DNA of 64,000 bases from Parelaphostrongylus tenuis. Its lineage: Eukaryota > Nematoda > Chromadorea > Rhabditida > Metastrongylidae. Below are positions 21,581-33,554 of this stretch, one piece after another. Where the stretch lies: assembly GCA_019055375.1 (NCBI GenBank), contig JAHQIW010000902.1, positions 124,001 to 188,000 on the forward strand. The letters are read 5' to 3'. Position 1 is the first letter of the stretch. Every line of letters starts with the position of its first letter. A program made the position numbers and the translations under genes. Below the pieces are notes generated by a model that was not told the DNA's origin, did no database searches, and worked only from the letters and a program-made list of their open reading frames with translations.

Positions 21581-22128
21581 TTTTGAGCCATTGAGGTCTA
21601 AGTGCTATACAAGCGACTGTTTCGTCCTACCAGGACTCATCAGTAGCACCGTTCTCGGTTAAGCCAATCCCTTGAGGCTATATTCCTCTATAAAGGAATC
21701 GAGGCCGAACAATAGTTACCATAAGTCAGATGATGGAAATATCCGACATTGTAGTGGCCTGCGGTCGAGCCTGTGCATTTTAAAAGAATAGTACCTCTCC
21801 AATTGGCCGCTTTTCTAGAGAGTTAGCTCAATGATAATCGGAAAAGGATGTAAAAGTATTGAGCCATTAAGGTCTGAGTGGTATACAGGCGCCTGTTTCG
21901 TCGTAGAGGGACTCATCAGTACCACCGTCTTCGGTTTAGCTGATCCCTTGAATATAGGCGGCAAATTCATCATCTGATTTGCTCTGAATTATTGCTCAGC
22001 GTCATTTCCTTCATGGAGTAGCATAGCCTCAAGGGATCGGCTGAACCGAGAATTTGTGCTACTGATGAATCCCGGTAGGAAACAAGCGCCTGTATAGAAC
22101 TTAGACCTTAATAGCTCAAAAATCTTTT
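21581..22128. repeat. Three copies of a ~100-bp repeat, the third inverted
   Basis: Copies at 21581-21682 (+), 21855-21952 (+) and 22022-22128 (-) share GAGCCATTGAGGTCTAAG, GCGCCTGTTTCGTCC, ACTCATCAGTAGCACCG and CCGATCCCTTGAGGCTAT. Copies 2 and 3 face each other around a ~70-bp spacer, so they could pair into a hairpin. Type unknown. Confidence 0.75.
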
Positions 22129-22399
22129 GTTGAATGAGTACAGCTTGCAAACAGGGATTATTGACATTGAAAAGCGAAGTTTCACTGATGTTCCAAGTTT
22201 TGAGCTGAAAACATTGATTATTTATGGTTTTTTTTTTCGGAATTTTCATATTAGTGCATTCCATACAATATCCACACTTCATCAAGGGCGATTTGAATTA
22301 AGTGACAGTCATCTCCTAGCCAAGCGAGCGGTCAATGAACTTCTACGAAAAGAGTTTTTCTGATAATTATCAGATGCACAAAGCGCAGTTTTTTTCCTT

Positions 22400-22915
22400 C
22401 GCCCCTCCTAATAGGATTGAGCAGAAAGTTCTGAAAATTTTTTGGAAGTTTCGTCTTCTTGTTCAAATTAACAACAAAAACGACAGTCACTACTCTCAAA
22501 GAATATACCACCACTGTCCATGAATTTTTGTAATTGCAAGATTCCGCATTTGCACAAAGTACGATTCTAGCTCCTTTGAATCGAAAAACTTGTGACATGC
22601 TTTTCCAACTTCACTGAACGATTCAATTGACGGCCATTTGAAAAGTGTCATATTGATTGGAAAAGGCCATGACCGCATAAAGCTCACGCGGATTGGCGAG
22701 GCTTTCTGTAGACAAAGTCATACTGGTGCAAACTGTTGACAGCGGTCCGCTGGGAAGCACCAAGCACTTCACCGAAATTACAAGCGCTCAGTGAAGGGTC
22801 AGCATCCAAAGCGGCTTTAGAATCACTTTCATCCAAAACAGATGGCTGGCTAAATCTAGGCATGTTTTCGAGATTAATACTGCCTTCTTCAAATCACGCA
22901 GTCGATTTTGCCGCT
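22400..22915 (-). mobile_element. Mariner with catalytic core deleted
   Basis: Minus strand: an N-terminal HTH segment (PRFSQPSVLDESDSKAALDA, then SLSACNFGEVLGASQRTAVN and HQYDFVYRKP at 22700-22870) is joined directly to a degenerate C-terminal segment (MTLFKWPSIESFSEVGKACH and KFFDSKELESYF at about 22500-22690). The DDD region that should lie between is absent. Confidence 0.7.
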
Positions 22916-23040
22916 TAACCAGCACCTTTGCATTCACTAATCTCATCGACGGCTTCAAAAATCGTTAAATCTTTTCTCCAGTATTGACGGGGCTACACTC
23001 GGAAATCATACTGATTAATAAGCATTTTGGGGCTGAAGTT

Positions 23041-23263
23041 AATCACCTGTATCACCTGTCGTCCCGTTGATCGTCGCGTGACTCGAGCAGGTACCAGCAA
23101 CACTTCCATTTTCCCCTATCGCGTGCAAGAGTGGCCCAGTGGGTCCCCATCGCTTTAGGGATTCGCTGAGCATCGTATCTTTCTTCTATAGCTTTCGAGG
23201 AGAAATCGGACCGGCGGGTCGGTGGTCTTTCTGAAGAGCGTTTGATGTACCGAGGAATCCAGG
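23041..23263 (-). mobile_element. 5'-truncated RTE 3' end
   Basis: About 220 bp matching the 3' end of the RTE at 13.47 kb, again ending with two ACAGGTGAT units. A residual frame reads WIPRYIKRSSERPPTRRSDF and HWATLARDRGKWK, the RTE C-terminus. A classic dead-on-arrival copy. Confidence 0.85.
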
Positions 23264-24599
23264 AAATTAATGTACTAGATAAATATATACAAGAATTTTT
23301 GAAAAAGCGACACAAAGGTGTCAGAAAATTAAACTATTAAAAATTTACCTCAACTTCTTGCTCAACCTAGTAGCTCGATCGTCGTCCGATTAGCTATCGA
23401 TTAAATGTACATAGTGCCGGAATAAAAGCTTTGAGCTTGCTAAATTCAAAACACGCAAGTAATGCGACACAACCTTATATGCCTGTTCGTGGTGAGCAGT
23501 ACTGCGCAGGCGGTACTGAATCCGTTAAGCGCGATTTCTGTGTGCACTGGAGTCATCATTTATTTAGTAATCAGTAAATATTGAAACAGAGGCTAACTGT
23601 TTCTCAGATGATCGACTTCCATAGTTTGACCCAATTTTTCATTTTGCTCAAGAAGGCTTCTACGAAAGAGGAAAGCTTCAAAGGACGGTATATTAGGCCA
23701 ATAAGAACGAATCGAAATCTGTACGTACATCACTAAAAATCCTGGGCGTGTGTGTGCCAAAATTAGTACACACAGTTGTAAAAAGGTTGAACAAGACTCA
23801 ATGACGAAGAAGGAGATTGGAAAAGAGCTGCGCGTTGTATAGTACTGTGATGTGTTGTGCTTATAAGCACCTTAAAACTGGTTGTGATCTTCAATTACTT
23901 GCTGATCCAATAAGTTGAACAGAGAAGTAGTATCACATCTCTTGAAAATCTCTACACTATTTCAAACGCTCAGCACTGTTCTCTGCTCTCGTCTCTCCAG
24001 CTCCACGTACATGACGTGTTTGCAGAGTTTTTTTTCCTGATCTTCCTATAGGCGCCACCAAGATCGATTCTACTCCTTAGTAATTCTCCGATTGGGGAAA
24101 GACCTATAAACTTGCTTTCGGGAATGGGTATGTCATCTATGTCCAAAAAATTGCATATGAATACATTGTCAGTCATGAATATCTCTTGAATGCTTATGTC
24201 CTCTCTACTAAAACAAAATTTATCTATTCAGTAAAATGTAAACTTACCCACAGCTAGCATCGCCTTTCAAATATTCTTCACCTTTCTGGATCTACTTCTT
24301 GCATACTTTTTGGCGTTTTCCCATTGCGCTTCAAGCTTTTACCGGTTCAGTGGTGCTTTCGGAGGAGTTGATCGATGTTTACTGACTCTGTTTAATCTAT
24401 CTTTCTTAATTTTACCGCTTTCTAGCATTGGTTTGTTGATTCGTATAAGAGATTAAGTGGCGCACAAAAAATCGACCTCAGGCGGAAGTTGAGTCCGCTT
24501 TTGACTCTTATCGGTGAAGCGGTAAACTCCCATCAGTTATCTGCGTACTACTCTAATCTATGTTGTAATATGTTCTCTCAATACGATAAAGCATAAAAG
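23264..24599. other. No supported gene; faint transposase-like text
   Basis: Between the two RTE copies. 23650-23850 has shifted-frame text (KNPGRVCAKISTHSCKKVE) faintly like a Tc/mariner HTH linker but too decayed to assign. Confidence 0.4.
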
Positions 24600-27500
24600 A
24601 ACCTGTCACCTGCCGACACGATGACCGCCAAGTTACAGGAGTAAGCATTACTAAAATTTCCAATTTTTCTACCGTGTACATGATCAGCCCAGTGGGTCCT
24701 CCTCGCTATAAGGATAACTTGAGCAACATATCTTTCTTTTAGGCTTTTTCGAAAAAAATCGGACCATTGGGTCCGTGGTCTTCCTGTGGTGCATTTGACA
24801 TCCCGATGATTCCAGTCAGAAACGCATCTCGTCCATCGGTTGCCGTTAAAAACGCATCACGTGTCCAAACTCTCTTATGTTCTTTAGCCTTTCGTATAGG
24901 ACCTAGCTTTTGTTTTTTTCTAATCGTTGACGTAGGTTAGAACTTCACATTGGTCCTCTCAATTGCGAGATATTGAATATACCCGGATTTGACTTTCGAC
25001 TGCGCGCTCAATAAAGCAGTGGTCCCTCAATCCTTGTACATAGGGACCAGGTTTCAATGGGTATAGTAAGGCAGAAACGATCACTGAGTCAAAAAAATGG
25101 GAGCGGAGTCAAGTGTCTTTGTTCTCTTCACCATAACCTCACTGATCTTATGCGATTCCCGAGCCGCTTGCTTCTCCTGCTCAACTTTGGTGTCAAGTCG
25201 TTCACCAATTGATTATTTAGATAGACGCAGCTGGAGCATTTGGAGATATTATCCCGTTGGGACTAAGTGGAAAACTCAGAACTAATCCGTTCTTCATAAG
25301 AATGTTTTCAGAAGTTTATTAGGAGATCAGTCATTCTATAGGCGTTGTTGAAGTCGATCAACATTATTTGCTCCTGGCTGATGCTCTTGCTATAAGAACG
25401 CCTTTATCAGTAAAGCGAAGATGATGTAATTACCAACCATTGATTTTCATCTCCATATTGCCTTATTCTACTGTCTACGACCAAAAAATTCCTGACATGC
25501 CTCTTCACCTTGATCAAATGTCTCGAATTGGCGTCCACGCAGGAAATGCTCCACTGAGCAGAAAAGACCATAACCGGACGGCGCGTCTGGATTGTAGGCT
25601 GAGTGCGACAAGACCTCGACTCCCTCAAATTCATCAAACTTTCTCTTAGACTTCTTTGCTATGTGAGGTTTGGCATTGTTGCTGAAACAGCGCGCTTTCG
25701 ACGAATTAATGTCTGGTACTTTTCCTTCAACCCATCGTAGACTCGGTCCAGCTGCTTGGGAATTTCTCATGGAAATCATCCCAAAATATTTCTATGAATT
25801 TGCAATGACCGATACCATGTGAAGCAAACATATAATTTAATTCTCCGTGAGTGTTGAGGAATTTCATCCTCAACCTAGTAAAATATTGTTATAAAATGGT
25901 GATATTCAGGTTGCGTCTTATATATCTCACAAGAAATCTTCAGTGTGGGAAGCTGTGAGTGCTGAAAGCTTCTTTACTCTTGTTCCAACTGAATGAAAAC
26001 TTCTTTAAAACGATGAAAGTGAGACTGAATGGCCTCTTGTACTCTCACAAGACGTCAGTGAGTCTTCCCTCACAGGACCGTCCCGCTGTTCTGTTAGTAC
26101 TGTTTAGAACGATTCGGGTAAAGAGTTTATAGACGAAAGCCAACAAACATATAGCGATAGCTGCCGATATCGTGGAGGCTTCTCTTCTGAAACAGCAAAA
26201 TGGCCGTGCTGTTTTCCCATCAACACGAAGATCGCATTCTGACAAGTAACGTAGAAGAGCCAATCAAGCCAGTATGCCGATGATAACTGACGAGAGGTTT
26301 TCCAACTGTTCATTTTCTATTCTTTTCGGGATTTTAGAAAGGTGAACCAGTGAAACGACAAATTCATTCGACGGTGAGACGGCCTGGCTGCTTATGAGAT
26401 TCATGTATTAATCATAAATGATTTTCTCCAATATCGTTTAAGAACTTCACCTGCTCCGTCGAAGCATCAGTGCCCAATAATCTGTTTTCTCATAGGTAAA
26501 ACTTTAGGCTTCGTGGATGCCATTTTCAGCATCTATCTTAACTATTTTTGTTCTTTTTCTAAGATCTTCTTTCATAGCTTCTCTGCAGAGTTTTGTAAGT
26601 TCGAACGTGGCCTTTTGGTCGTTTGCTACACATGGGATTCCACACTGGCACATCTGCTCATGTGTTTCCGGAGCGAAATGTCTCTTGGTGACTTATGAAC
26701 TCTTGGTTTTCATAACGCTAACGTTAAGATGCTGAATAATCTTGTTTTATTCTTTATGAAATTTGTTAGTGACAGTATCTCTCCACAGAAAGCCAATATT
26801 TGCATAAGTCACGGTTTGTGACTTAAGAATTCTACTGTTTACTTTTGTAGCTTCCTCTCCTTTTTTCAAGAAAAAAAAAGAAATTTTGTGCAAAGGACGT
26901 AATGTCTAACTCCGTGTAGAGTCTTGCAACAAACGACATCGGCTAAGCAGAACCCCTCAGTTTACTAAAATGTGGTCTAGTTCTTTATAGCACTGTTCAG
27001 TGAGATATTTCCACGTCCACCGCTGCTCATGCATCATCTGAAATTGTGAGCTGCTATGGATGGTTCTCGTCATCATGGTAAACTCAGAAAGCCTACCGTT
27101 TTTTCTGATTTATGGATCCCAAAGTGGCGTTCATCAGTAATTCATCTACTTACAATTTTGTGTTAAAATCCTCAATGATATCTTGAAGGACATATGCATA
27201 TGGTATGCTCTGAAGAGCTTTTCTCTGTTTAGATGAAACCCCATAAGTGCTTTTTCGCCATAGCTATATTGGTACTTAAACAGCAAAAATTGTCAAAACC
27301 GGCATTGATCTACATCGTTGCGACGGTAGATGTTCTATTCAAATTGCTAATTCTTCGAAAAAATCAATGTTCATGATCACACTCATTTTGGCAGAATAGT
27401 TAACACCGCCGATATCTTCGCTATAGCATTTTTCAATTTTTCAAGAAACAGCTCTTCTTCGGTGTATTGGTTGGGGTGAAATGGCTGACCTCTTGTCTCA

Positions 27501-28060
27501 ACTAAAGCGACGACGTCGCACCTAGTCCTCCTTCTTTGCATTGATGAATCCTCGACGGAGGATTTGTTGAGATTCTGTTGAGATTTTGACTGCCTAGTGT
27601 AGTTTTAAAATTTTAGCAGCCTCTCCATACTCACCTTCACAATGTTGTCGTATCAAGGGCTCATCGGGTCAGAAGAATGAGAAACGGGCTCTTTACCCTG
27701 TAATTTGCTTTCTATACCCAACGCACAGTCTACTGAGCCCTGATGTTGGTGGTGAGTATTCACAGGTAGATTGCCAGTCGTTCTCAGAGGGACAGGGATG
27801 CTGATTATCAAAAGCAAGTCTTAAGCTTTTCTCTTGTGCTTTTGAGTTGCTTTATTCAGATTTATGACCAGTTTTAGAAAAAAGAATGTATGTCAATTTA
27901 GGGCCGTGAAAACAAGGAGCTCATTCCTGGGCTATACCTTAGCCTTAGGAGAGCGCATGATTACTTTGATTTGCGTTTAATTCCCCTATCCAACACCCGA
28001 GGATTTGCCACGTGCTATAGCAAATAACCAGGCAGAGATTTCTTTGCGAGGAAGATTGAT
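24600..28060 (-). mobile_element. Old, heavily mutated near-full-length RTE copy
   Basis: Collinear with the 13.5-17 kb element from a decayed 3' tail (about 24600) through RT, endonuclease and 5' UTR, to a 5' end near 28050 (CACGTGCTATAGCAAATAACC matches the inner copy's CACGTGCCCTCGCGACTAACC). Dozens of substitutions and indels leave only ORF scraps, such as a C-terminal piece near 24.9 kb and an RT piece at 26045-26263. A mariner fragment sits inside at about 25440-25880. Confidence 0.8.
25440..25880 (-). mobile_element. Mariner transposase C-terminal fragment inside the old RTE
   Basis: The ORF at 25468-25779 reads NAKPHIAKKSKRKFDEF, VLSHSAYNPD, EHFLRGRQFETFD and ACQEFFGRRQ, the segment around the second and third catalytic Asp of mariner transposases (consensus DNAxPH...HPPYSPD). 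The second Asp is altered (N-N-A-K) but the third survives (YNPD). Nearly the same sequence occurs at 18.28-18.51 kb. Confidence 0.75.
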
Positions 28061-28116
28061 AGAATACAAAGTGCTCTCTAAAAAGTTATGTGTTGTCAAC
28101 TTTTCAAATCGTTCAG

Positions 28117-28400
28117 GTTTCAAGAGCTACCAGGAGTTACGTGGGAGGTTATGGTAAGTTATTAATGGCAGAGAAACTCCAGATTTTTCACTAATAATTC
28201 TCTGATTGCCCGTTTACAGTTATTTTGTCTGATGGGCTTTCGCATGACGAAAGTGATTATAACAAAATGTCAGATAAAAAAATATGAGTTGTGCGTTGAA
28301 ACACTCTCAAATGCCTCCAAAAGCAATGTGGCTCGATGGCGGACCATAGCAGTCTGTAGTTATAAAGACATGAATATCTCCAAATCGATAAAGTAGAGTC
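28117..28400 (+). pseudogene. vWA-domain gene remnant, two or more exons
   Basis: Exon 28117-28153 (acceptor CGTTCAG, perfect donor GTAAGTT) reads SRATRSYVGGY and joins in phase over a 66-bp intron to an exon at 28220 (acceptor CGTTTACAG) reading VILSDGLSHDESDYNKMSDK. This is the strand carrying a DGxSxD-type segment of von Willebrand A domains. After an A7 run at 28276-28282 the frame shifts by one; in the new frame it continues YELCVETLSNASKSNVARWR and IAVCSYKDMNI, still vWA-like. Further decay follows. The 5' exons may have been removed by the RTE ending at 28.06 kb. The exact family is not known. Confidence 0.42.
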
Positions 28401-29344
28401 TCTTCCATAGCTAGATGATATTCTCAACTCTAAAATCCTATAACATCGTAAAATTCTCATCTGTTTTTCAAAACTACGAAGTCTGTAACCGGCATCAAAT
28501 TAGGCGTCGCCCTACAAGCCAGACGCCTGAGTCATTGCCATTGTGCCTCAAAGGCCTCATCTAGCGATAAACTTCCTTGGAACTCGTCTAGTTTTGCTTG
28601 TAAACACTTCACATATTCGAACGATTCACCGGATTATTAGAATTCTCGTAATGCGTTTCAAATAACTGTTCTTTCATCTTTCTCGTCCTACAGAGTTCTT
28701 CTTGCAATACTTCATTCTATGGAACCATCAAGAAAATCGGGGTAAGTCGATCATCAAATTAATGACTTTCAGATTTCTTTTGACTGTGGGCATCACTTTG
28801 TTAGCTTTATACCTTTCCACTAATTCATTATACAAGAGCACACAAAATTGTTGAGTCACTCTGGAATGGGAAAAGGATACTCCGAAAAGGTACATAAACA
28901 GTACGACCATCGTGAGGCAAATCTGTTCTATTTAGTATTAACTTTTTATCATAAATAGTCGCCACTCCGCAATGGCAAAAAATTATGCCAAACAAAGAAT
29001 TGAAATGTAAGAAAAAATGTGAGCTATGGTTGAAAGAGTCACCTAAGCAGAGAAGAAACCTAACATATTCATGACTGAGCTTGGCTTAGAGAAAAAAACA
29101 GCGGTACGAATAGAGATGAATCAAGCTGCTGCGATTGAAAAGGACGGCAATCAACTGCCTGGCATGCAGCTCAGCGACCACTATCGGCCAGCTTTCTTGG
29201 TTTAGCTTCAAGAAACAACGTGCTCAACCAAGAATTTAGCGCTTTCTTAGATTAGGAAATCAGTAGAATAGTAGTTGAACGAAAACTGTCACAAAGCGCT
29301 CGAGTCTACAAATAAGGAAACAAGATTCTGTTCAGTACAAAGTC
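28401..29344. other. No supported gene
   Basis: The decayed tail of the vWA-like gene may extend to about 28650; the remainder is AT-rich with no recognisable ORF. Confidence 0.4.
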
Positions 29345-29490
29345 CACTAATGTGGAGTGCTGTGTAAAAACGTTTGCGTCAGCCGGATTCGAACCCAGAT
29401 CTCACTCTTTCCCTGAGCGTGTGCTAATCGTTGCACCACCGACCCTCGTTTTGCACAGCACTCTTTTTACGCTATAAGGCGTTGTCTGCC
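29345..29490 (-). repeat. SINE-C copy 1 (tRNA-like between short inverted repeats)
   Basis: On the minus strand: GTGCTGTGCAAAACGAGGGT, GGTGGTGCAACGATTAGCAC (box A), GGTTCGAATCCGGCTGACGC (perfect box B GGTTCGAATCC), then TTACACAGCACTCCACATTA. The GTGCTGTG(C)AAAAC and (GT)TTTACACAGCAC ends are inverted relative to each other, so the tRNA-like domain sits in a foldback. Confidence 0.7.
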
Positions 29491-29577
29491 AACGGCCAAA
29501 CGTCGACAGTCTGGCGGGACAGCCGCTATCGGCATTGAACCCCTTTGTGTTGACAGATATTGGGTATTGATAATCAG

Positions 29578-29690
29578 TCAAAACTCTTCTTATTTGACTG
29601 CCATTGCAGTGGTATGATGTTATAGTATACCCAATGATGTGGAGTGCTATGCAAAAAACGTTATAACGTCAGCGTATTGTTAGACAACGT
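29578..29690 (-). repeat. SINE-C copy 2, 3' fragment
   Basis: Contains GCAGTGGTATGATGTTATAG, TATACCCAATGATGTGGAGT and GCTATGCAAAAAACG, matching the reverse complement of the flank of copy 3. It ends at ACGTCAGC, where the tRNA-like body should begin; the body is deleted. Confidence 0.6.
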
Positions 29691-29885
29691 TACAGCGTAA
29701 AAAAGACTGCTGTGCAAAACGAGCGTTGGTGATGCAACGGTTAGCATACGCTCCCGGAAAAAGTGAGATCTGGGTTCGTATCCCGGCTGACGCAAATGTT
29801 TTCGCACAGCACTCCACATCATTACGTATACTATTACATCATACCACTGCAAGTGGCAGTAAAATAAAAAGAGTTCTGACAAATT
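29690..29885 (+). repeat. SINE-C copy 3
   Basis: TGCTGTGCAAAACGAGCG, TTGGTGATGCAACGGTTAGC (box A region), GGGTTCGTATCCCGGCTGAC (box B), then TTTTCGCACAGCACTCCACA, and a 3' part with TATACTATTACATCATACCA. Inverted with respect to copies 1 and 2, making a large palindromic cluster at 29.34-29.89 kb. Confidence 0.7.
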
Positions 29886-31034
29886 CCACTGTTTGCTATC
29901 AGAACTGGAGCAACGTTTTGGCGCCAAGTGGTTAACCCAATGTCGGAACTGTGACTCTTATTTGCTATGTCTCAGAAATGTAGTATATCACCTCGCTGCT
30001 AAACTTCAAGAATGGGATTTCTTATCAAGCTTTTTTTTTCAAATAAAAACAATGAAAATGTGTGCTAAGGAATGTCCATATAGTATATAAAGTTACAATA
30101 AAGTGCAACATACGTTCAAAATCAGTTTATTACTTTGTTCCATAGGATTTATAAGCTGAAAATTTCCGTTTGTTATTCTTTTGCGACAAATAAACTAGAT
30201 TCTTAAAATTTGCTGAATCATAACCTGAGAGGATATCGCCTAAGAAGAAAAGTCACCAAGCAAAGTAATGTAATATTCCGTACTGGAAGTCAAAAACATA
30301 ACGCTGAAATACTGTTGAAACCTGGAAGTTTAAAAGTTTCAAGTTCTTTTTTGTACGTCAACGCTCCTGCTGTTCTACTTCAAATCGCGTCTTTCGCTAA
30401 AAATATGTTACGTAGCAGATAAAATTAACAAAATCAAAAAAATGTACCAGATTTACCGTGCGCGTGATGCATTGGTTGACATTTGGCTGAAATCAGAAGT
30501 ACGAAAGCATTTTTCTGTATGATCAAACCTCTTACCCTTTTTAATTTTCCCATTTCATGAGGAGCGGTTACATTCTTGAAGTAACTTGAAATGGTTTCTA
30601 AAAGATCAACCGAAGCCGTACCTCTGAAATAGCCATGTCTTTAGTTTACTTAATTAGGATATCGGAGTAGTTTTGAATGTCTTTTCTTACAAAGGAGCAA
30701 ACAAGCGCTCACTTTTCGCAATCTATACTCAATACAGACTTAAAAAGAAGTTAATATTGATGGAAATCAGAAGGTGCTTTTTGAACAGACACGTTGTTAT
30801 TGATTACGGAATTTACTCCAATGTGACACATGTTTCGGCACTTCCCGCTCACTTCAAAACCTGAAAATATCAAATTGATACGCACTCGACTCAGGCAAAT
30901 AGAACGCGAACGCAAACTCACTAGGTGACTTTCATTTGCAAAGTAAGCAGCTTTACTCAAGTACCTAAGCAATCAATTTGACTCGCCACACACTTTTTGC
31001 CTGTATGGGTCACAACACCTTTACTATCCAGTTC
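29886..31034. other. No supported gene
   Basis: AT-rich; short ORFs at 29893-30090, 30210-30422 and 30673-30864 have no family or splice support. Confidence 0.45.
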
Positions 31035-31190
31035 GTTTCTTCGTCTTCTTCTCGAATGTCGTAGAGTACTGGCTGAGCGAGTCTCCTAGCTATGTCGAAG
31101 ATGGTCTGCCTGTGGCGTTCGCTTTTTCGGAGAGTGTGGGGAGAATGAGACTCGCGAAGATCGTCACAATTAATCGGCCACGGCCCTCTT
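31035..31190 (-). repeat. SINE-A copy 4
   Basis: Inverted copy. The minus strand reads GGCCGTGGCCGATTAATTGT, then the body with ATCTTCGACATAGCTAGGAG and the tail CTCAGCCAGTACTCTACGAC. More diverged than copies 1-3. Confidence 0.7.
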
Positions 31191-31778
31191 TTTCAAAAGC
31201 AATGCTTAACAGTCGAGTGCATGCCTAAAAAGAAAACGTTAACTTATTGAGAAATGTTGAGGTTAATAGAAAATCAAGACTAGACTTCACTATGAAAATG
31301 TCAATGCTTGCTTTCGTGTGGGTCACATAAGTGTCAACTAGTTTTGAGATAGTTGAGGTTATCGTGTGAAGAAAAATTGAGGAAGAAACTAATATGTAAA
31401 GGTATAATCGATAGGTGCTAAGCCGTACTTTTTCCCGATACGTAATCATCCACATTGCCAGCGCATAACGACACTTGCAGAAGTTTAGTGCTAATCTCTG
31501 AAGGAGAAATTGTAATGATGGGTGTCTCAACGACCGCTGTCAATTCATTTCCAATAGGCTAACATACCCCATAAATCATCTTCCACTTTCTTAAATTTAT
31601 TCTGTGTGCGACGATGAAGCTGATCTTTAATGGAACTTTCTTACCTGAAGTTTATAGCTGCTTTGCTCCAATGCTATGCTTATCAAGCCACTTTCAGCTG
31701 TGGTTGTGCTCACATCAATGCCGTTCATCGGACGATTCATTAGCAGTAGTGCTATACGAATGGCTCCTCCGAGTTATC

Positions 31779-32009
31779 TTATATTCTTGCCATGACGAAT
31801 CTCTCATGCCAAAGGCGATGATAATGGTTGTGGTCGAGATCCAGTACATCGCACAAACTCACGTCATTTAGCAGCCCTCTAATTTTGAGCCGCCCTCGAT
31901 GATTTACAACATAGTTAACAGCGCGAACATCGCCGTCGTCTTTACGACCATGAGGGTCATGGCGACGTCTGCCTAGATATCTATTATAGTCACAACCTGG
32001 TAGTGGCAC
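31779..32009 (-). CDS. Unrecognised ORF, 76 codons
   Basis: MPLPGCDYNRYLGRRRHDPH, then GRKDDGDVRAVNYVVNHRGR and DVLDLDHNHYHRLWH. Arg/Asp/His-rich with higher GC than the flanks. No splice context or family was identified, so it is kept only because its composition differs from chance ORFs here. Confidence 0.15.
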   Translation of the reverse strand: MPLPGCDYNRYLGRRRHDPHGRKDDGDVRAVNYVVNHRGRLKIRGLLNDVSLCDVLDLDHNHYHRLWHERFVMARI

Positions 32010-33554
32010 TCTGGAGTGATTTTGCAGTAGTTAGCAGTTTAATCGACAACGGCCATCAAATGACCAAAAGATGCTTGAGCTAAAAAAGATTGTGATATCG
32101 TACTCTCAGAAACACTAAAATTAGTGAATTTTTAGTTGTTTGTTTAGCACAATCTTATTTATAGAAGATAGCACAGCTAATGGTGGATTTCAACAAAATG
32201 TCGTTTTATTGGAAGTGAGCTTCAGTAGATTAGAGGAATTCTGATAACGGCTTTGAAGCTTTGGTCTCCTGCTTCCTAAAACCACTGTCATTGCAACTTC
32301 TGCCTGGATAAATCTCAGTACGCCAACTCTACATTCTGCCTATTTCATTTTCTCTATGGGCCTGTTGTCAGCGATTAATGTGGCCGCAGTCTAGAAAGTT
32401 TCAAATCACAAGTTAAATAAAGTCTTCTTAGTCGCTAACTAGTGTGGACTGAACGACTACTTTTGGCGGTAACCAGTATGCTCGCTAAATAATTACTTGT
32501 TAAAACTTCATGGAAAACCACATTCAACAAAATTCAACGTGTCACTGAGAAGAGTAGACTCTTAAGATATTCTAAAATCCGCAGCCAAACCCATGCACTA
32601 AGCCCATAATTTGTGTGAATAACGTTTACAAGACATCGTAGATTATGTGCAACGTTCTGCAAAGTTCAAAAGATAAAACTTCCGGTGTATATATTTCATT
32701 TTGGAAAGAAATATCCAAGGCAAGCAACAGCACTGAAATCAAATAGGTGTTTATTTTGGCGTTTAGTTGATTAAGTTTGATGGACAAGCGAAGACGTAGA
32801 TAACGAATAAAGACCTAAACAATAAACATAAGAATATAGAAACTGAAAAATAGGCATGCGAATTAGCTTGCTGCTGTCACAATTAACTAAGTTAACAAAA
32901 CAGTGCCTATTCGGTAGAGCGATAGGCAGCTAGTGAAATAAAAACAAGTGTTTTTAATTCTTTTTCACTAATTGCTATTCACATCGCAGGCCTAAACGCT
33001 ATTCTTTCATAATTTTTCAAATATTATAGCAACAAGGCAGATTGACAATTTAAGACCGAAGTGGTAAAAACCTTTCACTCTTGAATTCTTTTAAATGTTC
33101 ACTGTAACTGTATAACTAGGATTCTGTCGTGCGCTACTTTCAACATGTCTAAAACGCGGCTAAGTTTTGCCATTCCCATTGTCTTTTTCAATTATCAATA
33201 GATATCCTTCCAACTGATTGTTTCTTGAACCCCATTAGAAACAATCAGTATAGTCTGCGATAATGTTTAGAGTCTTTCCAAGGGTGGTACGTCAGTGACA
33301 TACGTACGTTTTGGCGGTATCTCTCGCATTATCAGTGCCTCACGCCTCACGCTCATCCAATGATTACGCTTAGAAAGAAAGCATATTGCTTGGAGAAAAT
33401 TTTCAAATACTGATCGTAGAAATATTTCTGGCTCCTAAATTGGAATTAAATAAACTATCAATCTGAGAGGATAAAGCTTTTAGAGTTGATCAATCTTTGA
33501 GGGATGTGCCATACATTCGTCTTCCATTCTTAGCTTCGTTTTAGGTGATTGAGT

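Noticed and set aside
29374..29450. Functional tRNA gene
   Set aside because: Box A and box B are present, but the acceptor stem does not pair convincingly and the sequence recurs as part of a longer repeat.
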